Assembly (NCBI GenBank): GCA_020638955.1
Contig: JACKHO010000005.1
Location: forward strand, 186,001-250,000
DNA length: 64,000 nucleotides
Source: Planctomycetaceae bacterium
GTDB taxonomy: Bacteria > Planctomycetota > Planctomycetia > Planctomycetales > Planctomycetaceae
Reading direction: 5' to 3'
Every line of letters starts with the position of its first letter. Positions within the stretch are counted from its first letter, which is position 1. Positions 36,347 to 43,990 of this stretch are shown here, one piece after another. Under the pieces are notes generated by a model. That model made no database searches and was not told where the DNA came from. It saw nothing but the letters and a program-made list of their open reading frames with translations. The position numbers and the translations under genes are program-made.

Positions 36347-36581
36347 ATTGAGACCTGCACTGGCCTTACTGAATAAGTCGCTTAGACTGAATTGACACGA
36401 ACGGATTGAAGTTTGCTCAGACTTGAAAAATCGTCAATTGGCCTGAAATGCTCGTTCTGATCGGCATATACACATATCTCAATTTTCTACCTCTACTCGA
36501 ATTCAAGCTTCAAATGGTCTGTATGTGGCTGTCGCCGAGTCCCAGGTTCCTCATGCTGCGTTTCACTTTGTTACGTCCAAC

Positions 36582-38501
36582 CTACGTTCCATGCGTGTGG
36601 CGGAACGTGTTGAAGCGTGTGTAGTCCCAGTGGCGGTACAGTTCGGAGTTTTTCCGAAGTTCGGCGTGGGTGCCGATGGCTTCGACTTTTCCGCCATCGA
36701 ACAACACGACTTGCTCGCAGCGCCGTACGGTGGAGAGGCGTGCCGGGAGGAAGATAAGCGTGCGTCCCTGAGCGAGGCGCTGGTAGGCGTCGTCGATGAG
36801 GGACTTGGTGTCGTCGTCGAAAATGACGCGTGGCTCTTCAACGATGAGCACGGTCGGCTTTCGCAAAACGGCGCGTGCCAGGCTGAGTCGAAAGGCTTCG
36901 CCGGGCGGAAGCTGCTCGCCATGTTCTCCCAGCACGGTTTCATAGCCTTGCGGAAGCTTTGTGATGAAACTGTGTGCATGCACCAGTTTGGCTGCTTCGG
37001 TGGCATCTTGCAGTGCGAAGCTGGCGTCGCCACACAGCAGGTTTTCTGCCACGGTGCCGTTGAGGACGGGGTCATCACCGCCGACGTAAATGGTTTCGGC
37101 CCGGATCGATTCCAGCGTTCCCCAGGCGATGTCCTGCCCGTCGTACAACACGCGACCTGAGGTTGGTTCCATGAACCGCGGCAGTAAGTAGGCGACCATG
37201 CGGGGAATTTGATCATCCAAAGCGATGAGTGCTACCTGGCTGCCAGCCGCGATTTTTAGGTCGAGCGAGTTGAGATATTTGTGCGTTCCCCGCTCATAGC
37301 CAACACTTTCAAATGTAATGACGTTCGCCAGCGGTTCGACAAATTTTGCGCCTACGGCCTGGCCGACTTCTGGAATTTCGTCGAGGTAGCGGTAAATGCG
37401 GCTGGCCGCGAGGGTCATGACCGACTCCTGCGAGACCACCTGTTCAATGCGGGGAATTTCCAGAGCAAGCACGACGACAATAAGTGCGAGCGTCATCCCG
37501 GAAGCCAAGGGGATGGGAACCAGCGGCGTGACGACGCGCAGGCCGATGAGGAACAGCACAATGGCACCAGCAAACAGCAAAAGCATGGCGCCCGTTGCCC
37601 GCAGCCAGCGTTCCTGGTTGCGTCCTAGCTGAGACTCCTCGTTCAGACGCGCCAAATGCTGGTCGAAGTTTTTCTGCTCGAACTCCTCCACGTTGTACCC
37701 ACGCACGAGTCGGGTTTTCCGCAGTCCTTCGGCAAGGAATTGCACTTCCGTTTCCACGCGTGAGTCAGCGAGTTCCCGTTCGCGCGAGCGGCGGCTTTGT
37801 TCGCGACGAAAAATCCACCAGCAGAATCCCGAGGGAATGAGGCACAGCATGCCGAGTCGCCAGTCGATGCAGAGTGCCAGTCCGACGAGCAGCGGGATAA
37901 TGACATAACCACGAACGAGTCCCACGCGCCAGGCCGACAACGCGCGGCGGACCACTTCGGAGTCGGTGGTGAACAATTGAAAGGCGGTCTGGAACCGGCT
38001 GTCGGTAATATCACTGGGCCCCAAGCGGAGCGTTTGTCGGTGCAAAGCGGAACGCAATGACGTGGCCTGATTTCGCGCCGACGCGGACGAATGAAACCTC
38101 GCCTGCGAATGCGACCAAACCGTCAGCAGCAAACTTACCAACGCGAACAGTATGAGGCAGGCCAGGGCATTGCCCGTGTTTGCGAGCGCCGGGAACTTTG
38201 TGACGGTCCACGGCAGCCACTGCCAGCCGATGGCACTGCCGTAACGTCCGGCGGTGGCGTACAGTCCCCAGTCTTGCTGGAAGAGGGGATCGGCGTCGAT
38301 GATTTCTTCAGTAAGCGGAGAGGTCAGCGTGGTTACCTGTCCCCGATGAATCAGCAAGTCGAGCAACAGCGTCGAACATCCAATGGCCGCCACTGAGCCG
38401 AGAGCTCCCATGACCGTCCAGAGGACCACTCCGAGACCGTGACGATCTCCCCAGGAGCGTTTGGGGATGAGCCGTCGCAGTGCATCGTTCGAAGCTGCCA
38501 T
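36582..38501 (-). CDS. ABC exporter-like protein with degenerate ATPase motifs
   Basis: The 639-residue protein has the layout of a fused ABC exporter: membrane spans over residues about 20-350 (VVLWTVMGALGSVAAIG; LACLILFALVSLLLTVW; LLLFAGAIVLFLIGLRVV), then a nucleotide-binding domain. The expected Walker A is replaced by ALIALDDQIPRMVAYLLPRF (about residues 424-443), with no GxxGxGK(S/T). The signature LSGGQ is LPPGE. Walker B reads VLIVEEP. The H-loop position reads FLPARLST in place of the usual AHRLST, so the His is gone. The D-loop and C-terminal helices are otherwise well preserved (VVLFDGGKVEAIGTHAEL), so this is an expressed-looking, non-canonical protein rather than decay. It follows the ABC-2 permease by 13 bases. 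Confidence 0.85.
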   Translation of the reverse strand: MAASNDALRRLIPKRSWGDRHGLGVVLWTVMGALGSVAAIGCSTLLLDLLIHRGQVTTLTSPLTEEIIDADPLFQQDWGLYATAGRYGSAIGWQWLPWTVTKFPALANTGNALACLILFALVSLLLTVWSHSQARFHSSASARNQATSLRSALHRQTLRLGPSDITDSRFQTAFQLFTTDSEVVRRALSAWRVGLVRGYVIIPLLVGLALCIDWRLGMLCLIPSGFCWWIFRREQSRRSRERELADSRVETEVQFLAEGLRKTRLVRGYNVEEFEQKNFDQHLARLNEESQLGRNQERWLRATGAMLLLFAGAIVLFLIGLRVVTPLVPIPLASGMTLALIVVVLALEIPRIEQVVSQESVMTLAASRIYRYLDEIPEVGQAVGAKFVEPLANVITFESVGYERGTHKYLNSLDLKIAAGSQVALIALDDQIPRMVAYLLPRFMEPTSGRVLYDGQDIAWGTLESIRAETIYVGGDDPVLNGTVAENLLCGDASFALQDATEAAKLVHAHSFITKLPQGYETVLGEHGEQLPPGEAFRLSLARAVLRKPTVLIVEEPRVIFDDDTKSLIDDAYQRLAQGRTLIFLPARLSTVRRCEQVVLFDGGKVEAIGTHAELRKNSELYRHWDYTRFNTFRHTHGT

Positions 38502-38514
38502 GTGTCGATACTAG

Positions 38515-39462
38515 TTAGGCCAGGTCGCGGTCCTCAAACGAAATGAGGGCCGCCATCAGCATGAGAACGGAATAAGCGCAGCAGTAGAGCAGCGCGTTGG
38601 CCAGGTACTCGGGCCTGACAGCGTCCATATTTCCTTGAATGTTGAAGTGCTCCAGCACGGGGCAAATGGTGGCAAACAGCTTGGCCACGAACGCCACAAT
38701 GGGGTGCACTGCCGAAATCGCGAGCAGGGGAGTGAGGTGTCCCAGAACGAAAACGGACAGACAGGCGAGGATGTTGACCAGCATGGGGAAGCGTGTGGAA
38801 ATTGCCACGCTAATGGCCGCCATGATGGCAACTTCGAAGGCGACGAGCGTCAATCCCGGCAGAATGGACATGGCGACTTCGAGTCGTTGCGGCACGAGAT
38901 ACGGCAACCATTTCATCGAACCTTCAAGTGGATACGTAAACATGGGTGGTGGCAACTGGCCGTGCTCGCCACTGTCGTAACCGAATTTGAAATAGGTGCA
39001 GCAGAAGAACACGACACCGATGATGAACAGAATGAGCCAGCCAGCCTGAAGAATGCCGAAGTACTTGCCGAGAATGAACTGCTGCCGGTTGACCGGCTTG
39101 GAAAGCAGGGTCATGGCCGTCTTGCCTTCAATTTCTTCCGCAACGCTGGTACTCGCCGTCCACACCGCCATGATGAGCGCGGTAATTTGAGCAGTGGCAA
39201 TACCGCACTCAATGAACATGCGGGTGTCGTCTTCAAAGGCGAAGAACGGCACGACCACGTTAATCATGATGATGGCCGAGCCAATTAAACCGAGCAACAG
39301 GAAGACTGGCTGTCGCACAATTTCCTTCAGCGTCGCCCGGGCAATAATCCCAGTGCGAGTGCCGTAGTTGATGGCCAGCAAAATGAGCACGGCCACTGCC
39401 GTGCCGACAATGATGCTGACTTGGGTGGAATCACCCTTCAGCATTTCAAGGAACTTGGACAT
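38515..39462 (-). CDS. ABC-2 type permease
   Basis: The 315-residue protein has six or more membrane spans. The order is typical of ABC-2/NosY permeases: an N-terminal span, an amphipathic ATLKEIVRQPVFLLLGLIGS element, the EIEGKTAMTLLSKPVNRQQ coupling segment, then spans near GWLILFIIGVVFFCC and LVNILACLSVFVLG. ABC-2 permeases need a soluble ATPase; none is adjacent. The only ATPase-like neighbour is the degenerate exporter downstream, 13 bases away on the same strand. Confidence 0.88.
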   Translation of the reverse strand: MSKFLEMLKGDSTQVSIIVGTAVAVLILLAINYGTRTGIIARATLKEIVRQPVFLLLGLIGSAIIMINVVVPFFAFEDDTRMFIECGIATAQITALIMAVWTASTSVAEEIEGKTAMTLLSKPVNRQQFILGKYFGILQAGWLILFIIGVVFFCCTYFKFGYDSGEHGQLPPPMFTYPLEGSMKWLPYLVPQRLEVAMSILPGLTLVAFEVAIMAAISVAISTRFPMLVNILACLSVFVLGHLTPLLAISAVHPIVAFVAKLFATICPVLEHFNIQGNMDAVRPEYLANALLYCCAYSVLMLMAALISFEDRDLA

Positions 39463-39661
39463 GGACTGGAACTCCGCTCACGCGATGTAAAGAAAACGTA
39501 AAGAAATTGATGTAAGACCGTTTCCAGCTAAGACTTTACCTTCCCGGCTCACGAGGTTCAATCGCGACCGGGCGACTTGTTGCAACTGCTGCAATTTGCG
39601 TCGAGACAAGTAGCGATTCGTCGTGTGGTGACAATTCAGCGAATTACATGCCGTGTTCGCC

Positions 39662-40615
39662 CTATTCGCCAAGCCCGGCTCTAACCCCTTCGCATCGCCG
39701 CAGTTCCGCCAAACTGTTGCACTTTTCTTCTGCCATGATTTGGTGCAGCGCTTCGGCAAGGGTCCCTGAGAGTTTTGGGTTGTAGAAATTGGCTGTCCCG
39801 ATTTGCACGGCACTTGCTCCGGCAACCAGAAACTCCATGACGTCATCAATGGACTGAATTCCGCCAATTCCAATGATGGGGATGTCCACCGCGTGAGAGA
39901 CCTGCCAGACGCAGCGCAGGGCGAGCGGCTTAATTGCCGGACCACTCAGGCCACCGAGGATCCTTCCCAGAATAGGCTTCCTCGTCCGCCAGTTGATGGC
40001 CATTCCTTGAAACGTGTTGACGAGGGAAACAGCATCGGCGCCGCCTTCCTTTGCCGCTTGGGCGATTTCAACAATGTTCGTGATGTTGGGCGTCAGCTTG
40101 GCGATCACCGGTAAGGATGTCGAGTTCCGCACAGCAGCAACAACATTTCGAGCCGAGTCGGGGTTGGTGCCGAAGTCCACTCCACCCGAAACGTTGGGAC
40201 AGGAAATGTTCAGTTCCAATCCCGCCAGTGCGTTAAGTCCGGCCTCAGGTTTGGGAGTCGACCAGGCGTCAAGTCGCTCGGCCATTTGGGCAAACTCTTC
40301 GACTTCGCGCCCGGCAATGTTGGCGAAGGCGGCGGTTGGCAACGAAAGCAAATACGGAATGTGCTTTTCAATGAACACCTCGAGGCCGTCGTTGTCGAGG
40401 CCAATCGAATTGAGCATGCCAGCCGAGGTTTCAACAGTTCGCGGTGGTGGGTTACCAATCCGGGGCTCTTGCGTGATGGTCTTGGGAATAATGCCCCCCA
40501 GCTGCGAGAAGTCGACATACTCTTCCATTTCGCGCGCGTAACCAAAGGTTCCCGACGCCACAAGAATTGGATTCGACAACTGAAGTCGACCGAGACTGAC
40601 AGACAATGAGGGCAT
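39662..40615 (-). CDS. pyrD: Dihydroorotate dehydrogenase, class 1B-like
   Basis: PyrD oxidises dihydroorotate to orotate in pyrimidine synthesis. The 317-residue protein opens LSVSLGRLQLSNPILVASG and shows GGIIPKTITQEPRIGN (K45), TSAGMLNSIGLDN, the active-site Cys139 in LELNISCPNV, and the FMN loop GIGGIQSIDDVMEFLVAGAS. The NISCPNV form and the absence of an N-terminal membrane helix point to class 1, most like 1B, whose PyrK subunit is not in this window. A perfect 9-bp hairpin lies directly upstream of the start. Confidence 0.94.
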   Translation of the reverse strand: MPSLSVSLGRLQLSNPILVASGTFGYAREMEEYVDFSQLGGIIPKTITQEPRIGNPPPRTVETSAGMLNSIGLDNDGLEVFIEKHIPYLLSLPTAAFANIAGREVEEFAQMAERLDAWSTPKPEAGLNALAGLELNISCPNVSGGVDFGTNPDSARNVVAAVRNSTSLPVIAKLTPNITNIVEIAQAAKEGGADAVSLVNTFQGMAINWRTRKPILGRILGGLSGPAIKPLALRCVWQVSHAVDIPIIGIGGIQSIDDVMEFLVAGASAVQIGTANFYNPKLSGTLAEALHQIMAEEKCNSLAELRRCEGVRAGLGE

Positions 40616-40628
40616 AACAGTACCAAGG

Positions 40629-40650
40629 CTGGTTCAGTATCCTGAACCAG
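40629..40650 (-). promoter_or_regulatory. Perfect 9-bp hairpin in the pyrD leader
   Basis: CTGGTTCAG (40629-40637) and CTGAACCAG (40642-40650) pair perfectly around a 4-base loop. The hairpin ends 13 bases before the pyrD ATG (40615) and has no following T-run, so it is not a terminator of the upstream gene. It could control pyrD translation. Confidence 0.5.
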
Positions 40651-40683
40651 AAGACCAACGGAAAGCCGACAACCAAGTCGAGA

Positions 40684-42366
40684 CTAAAACCCGCGCTGCT
40701 GTTGTTGGATGGTCACGAAAATGACAGTTCCCAACTTGATGCAGTTTTGGACTTGTTCGACGGGCACATCGAACCGGCACCGCGCCGCGTGCGGTTCGGT
40801 GACCGCAGCAAATCCAATGTAGGAGGACCGCATGTTGAGGTTGTCGATTGTGGACGGGTCAATTTGAAGTGGAATCCCTTCCGTTGAACCAACAATCTTA
40901 AAGATTTCACCATAGACATTGGCCAAATCCAGCAGGCCAATGAAGTTGGCGGGCGAAGGCAGCTTTTCGAGTCGTTCCGTCAGAACTTTGTTATCATCGC
41001 CATCAAGATCCGCCAGCGTTTTCTTCATTTCGTCCAACGATCCGACAGTCGACACCACGCGGTTGCTGGCATAGAGCGAGCGGGTTTGAATGCCGTCTGC
41101 GCCAAACATGGTCTCCATGATATTTTTTTGAATACCAGTGGGGTCGACACTGGGGTCAACGACTTCCTGCTTCACAGTGACGACGTCCACACTGTTGTCT
41201 CCAATTTGCTCGGCGTCATGCTGAACATCGATGGTTTGCTTCATTCCATTGACTTCGTACTCGCCAGCTGCGGTTTGCAGCTTACGCATGAGAGTTTTGA
41301 AGTCGTCGCCGAGTTCTCCTTCAAAGATTCCGGTACCAGAAATGAACGTGGATCCGCCCATCCGCATGGAACCGACCAACCCACCAATTTTGACTTCGCC
41401 AAGTTGTTCAATGACGGAGTCAAGGTCTTCGCTTTCGGAATTGTTCTTTAACATGCGCTGTGTGTACTGCACGCCGAATTTCATCATGCTGTTCGTCATG
41501 CCAGATACACCGTAGTAGCCGTGCTGGCCCTCGGGGAGTTTTCGCAGCAGAGGCAGGTCTTCAGCCGGGTGGGCAGCAATCCACTTGTCCGAAGCACTGC
41601 CGGTCTTCACGACTAAATAGTCTTCAAACTGAATGCCTTCCGAACCAACGTTCATGGCAATGGACAGGTGCGAGGCATCTTCCAGAATGCGGAAGGCGTA
41701 GTGCGCGATTTCCGAATACATTTGAATGATGGGTTCGAAATCAACATTCGGCGGAGCCGCGAGTTGCAGGTTGTTCAGTCCGTCGTTGACTTTGTCTTTC
41801 AGGTCTTCAATGGGCTCTTCATACGTTTCCGTGAGCTTGGCGATGTCGACAAACAGGCTCAGGTCGCCGCTCTCAAAGACTTTGGCTGCTTCGCCATTGA
41901 GCTTGGCCGTCACTTTCGACGCACCCACTTCAGGCAACTCAGCTGGCTTTTCCACATACACGACCCACTCACCCTTGGCCTGTGCATTCATTTGCTCATC
42001 GATGGCATCGACAAATGCGTCTGGCTCGGTAGCGGGAATGACGAACATGGGGACAGGAGGCCCATCTTCCGAGAGCACGACGCCCACGTACCAGGGGCGA
42101 CTATGGTCAACGCCGACGAGTTCAGGATTCGAAATGGCCTGGCCAAGCTGATCGGCACCTTGGCCAACAACCTGCCCAAATCCTGGTTGAATGGCGTCAA
42201 CGAAGTCGGCCGTTTTGTCGATGGTCTTGTCCGGCTCGTTCAGCCGAATAATGAGGGCTGTGGACTCGGGAAAGAAATCGAGCGGTGAGTCTTCAGCGGC
42301 GGCCAGCGGAGCGAACGCCCCCAAAGCAACGGCGAGAGCCAAAAACGAAAATGTAAATCGACGCAT
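40684..42366 (-). CDS. Secreted protein of unknown function, conserved-looking
   Basis: The start at 42366 gives a 560-residue protein with a signal peptide (RRFTFSFLALAVALGAFAPLAAA) and AAGGA 9 bases upstream. The mature part has alternating beta and helical stretches with DFFPESTALIIRLNEPDKT at the start and ELPEVGASKVTAKLNGEAAKV in the middle. No catalytic motif is evident and cysteines are nearly absent. The general style, a periplasmic barrel-less protein with mixed repeats, matches planctomycete DUF3352-like proteins, but this is not a firm assignment. It lies 68 bases upstream of pyrD. Confidence 0.65.
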   Translation of the reverse strand: MRRFTFSFLALAVALGAFAPLAAAEDSPLDFFPESTALIIRLNEPDKTIDKTADFVDAIQPGFGQVVGQGADQLGQAISNPELVGVDHSRPWYVGVVLSEDGPPVPMFVIPATEPDAFVDAIDEQMNAQAKGEWVVYVEKPAELPEVGASKVTAKLNGEAAKVFESGDLSLFVDIAKLTETYEEPIEDLKDKVNDGLNNLQLAAPPNVDFEPIIQMYSEIAHYAFRILEDASHLSIAMNVGSEGIQFEDYLVVKTGSASDKWIAAHPAEDLPLLRKLPEGQHGYYGVSGMTNSMMKFGVQYTQRMLKNNSESEDLDSVIEQLGEVKIGGLVGSMRMGGSTFISGTGIFEGELGDDFKTLMRKLQTAAGEYEVNGMKQTIDVQHDAEQIGDNSVDVVTVKQEVVDPSVDPTGIQKNIMETMFGADGIQTRSLYASNRVVSTVGSLDEMKKTLADLDGDDNKVLTERLEKLPSPANFIGLLDLANVYGEIFKIVGSTEGIPLQIDPSTIDNLNMRSSYIGFAAVTEPHAARCRFDVPVEQVQNCIKLGTVIFVTIQQQQRGF

Positions 42367-42540
42367 CGTTTTTCCTTGTTCCAGATTTCTCATGACCGAC
42401 TCCATTTCAGCCTTACAGTGCGCCCGACTTGAAGGTCGCTGACGCACATTTTGGAGTGTCGCCATAGTCTGCCTGCATGTCAACAACTCAAAACAGTTTG
42501 TTAATGAACGGCCTTGAGAAGTCACGTTATTGGAAAGAGA

Positions 42541-43218
42541 CTAGGACGGTGAGTCGCCGTCCCCAGTTAGCTCAGCTTTCTTCGCTGATCCAAAGCCCGG
42601 CTCATTGCCGTCGAGAAGTCGCCGGATGTTGCTGCGGTGCATGACGATGATGGCCAGTGGGACGACAACTGAAAACACGCCCAGGCTGCAGCTATCCGAA
42701 GACCACAATTCTCTCCCGCCTCTCACGAGTTCGAAGAGAGCGAACGACAGCGCGGCCATAATCGAACCGATGGACACAATGCGGGTAATGCCGACCAGCA
42801 GTAGAAAGGCAACGGCGGCACATAATGTTCCCCAGGGGGCCAGCACCAGGATGACACCGAGTGCCGTAGCGACCCCTTTGCCGCCACGGAATCCAAGCCA
42901 AATGGGAAACAGGTGGCCAAGAATAGCTGCTGCCCCGGCCAGAACGGCGAGATGCGTGTCCAGTGGTGAAGGTTGGCCCTGCAGCAGTTGCGGGAGAAAC
43001 GCTGTGGGTAGCAGGCCTTTGAGTGCGTCAAGCAGGAGTGCGAGGAATCCCCATTTCCAGCCAATGGCGCGTCCCACATTGGTCGCCCCGACATTGCCGC
43101 TGCCAACTTGACGCAGGTCAATTCCCTTCACCCATTTGGCAATGAGCAAACTGAAAGGAATGGAGCCCACGCCGTAGCCCAGCAGGAGTACCAGAAAAAA
43201 CAGCAGCTCAGGACGCAT
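42541..43218 (-). CDS. plsY: Acyl-phosphate glycerol-3-phosphate acyltransferase PlsY
   Basis: PlsY is the membrane enzyme that acylates glycerol-3-phosphate with acyl-phosphate in phospholipid synthesis. The 225-residue protein has the usual membrane spans and all three conserved motifs: GYGVGSIPFSLL, VGSGNVGATNVGRAIG, and GHLFPIWLGFRGGKGVATAL. The C-terminal tail (KKAELTGDGDSPS) is a little longer than usual. The gene follows the HAD phosphatase by 14 bases, in a probable acnA-HAD-plsY transcript. Confidence 0.96.
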   Translation of the reverse strand: MRPELLFFLVLLLGYGVGSIPFSLLIAKWVKGIDLRQVGSGNVGATNVGRAIGWKWGFLALLLDALKGLLPTAFLPQLLQGQPSPLDTHLAVLAGAAAILGHLFPIWLGFRGGKGVATALGVILVLAPWGTLCAAVAFLLLVGITRIVSIGSIMAALSFALFELVRGGRELWSSDSCSLGVFSVVVPLAIIVMHRSNIRRLLDGNEPGFGSAKKAELTGDGDSPS

Positions 43219-43232
43219 ACGGGCCGCTCGCT

Positions 43233-43913
43233 TTAGTCCAGAAGTGCCAGGAACTGTTGGAAGTTGGAAAAGTCGTGGAACAAGTGGTCGGGTTTGGACT
43301 GCTCAAGATCTTCTGCCGAGAAAATTCCCGTAGCCACTGCGACGACTTTGGCACCAATTGCGCGGGCACAACGGACGTCGGCGGGTGTGTCGCCAATGAC
43401 CCAGACGTGTTCCAAGTCGACGTCGCGCTGGACCGTATCGCGGAGACTTTGCATGGCGGCGCGAGCCACGTCGTCCCGGTTTTCGTGATGATCGCCGAAT
43501 CCACCGAATCCAAAGTGCTGATTCAGTTTGTAGTGCCGCAGTTTATGGTCGGCCCCCACCCGGTAGTTTCCAGTGAGCAAACCCAATACAACGCCGGACT
43601 GGTTGCTCAACTCATCGAGCAGCGGTTCGATTCCGGGATAGACCAAACCGCGGCAGCTAGCGAGAGCGTCGGGCAAATGGCGGTCATACGCGGCGAGAAA
43701 ACTGGCAATGTTTGAATCGTGCAATTCAATTCCGTGATGGCGAAACAGGTCGGTCGTAATGGCCCGGTCTGTCCGGCCAGCGGCAGGAATATCGACATCA
43801 TGATTCGTGATGCCGAAGACCTCGTTGAGAGCGCGCTCCATACCGACCTGGCCTGCTCCCCCAGAGGTGAGCAGCGTGCCATCGATATCAAACAGACAAA
43901 CCCGTAATGACAA
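43233..43913 (-). CDS. HAD-family hydrolase (phosphoglycolate-phosphatase-like)
   Basis: The 226-residue protein begins SLRVCLFDIDGTLL, the HAD motif I with D9 and D11. Motif II (VLGLLTGNY) and the C-terminal VIGDTPADVRCARAIGAKVVAV complete the fold. An alpha-helical cap at residues 15-85 places it near phosphoglycolate phosphatase. The start codon is TTG, well supported by AAGGAG six bases upstream; no ATG is in range. It lies 77 bases after acnA and 14 bases before plsY. Confidence 0.88.
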   Translation of the reverse strand: MSLRVCLFDIDGTLLTSGGAGQVGMERALNEVFGITNHDVDIPAAGRTDRAITTDLFRHHGIELHDSNIASFLAAYDRHLPDALASCRGLVYPGIEPLLDELSNQSGVVLGLLTGNYRVGADHKLRHYKLNQHFGFGGFGDHHENRDDVARAAMQSLRDTVQRDVDLEHVWVIGDTPADVRCARAIGAKVVAVATGIFSAEDLEQSKPDHLFHDFSNFQQFLALLD

Positions 43914-43990
43914 CGGTCGCTCCTTCGAAATTCAATCGCTGATGTACTCAAGGCGAGACACAGACAGGAATGTCCGTGCCACCCGTCCTG

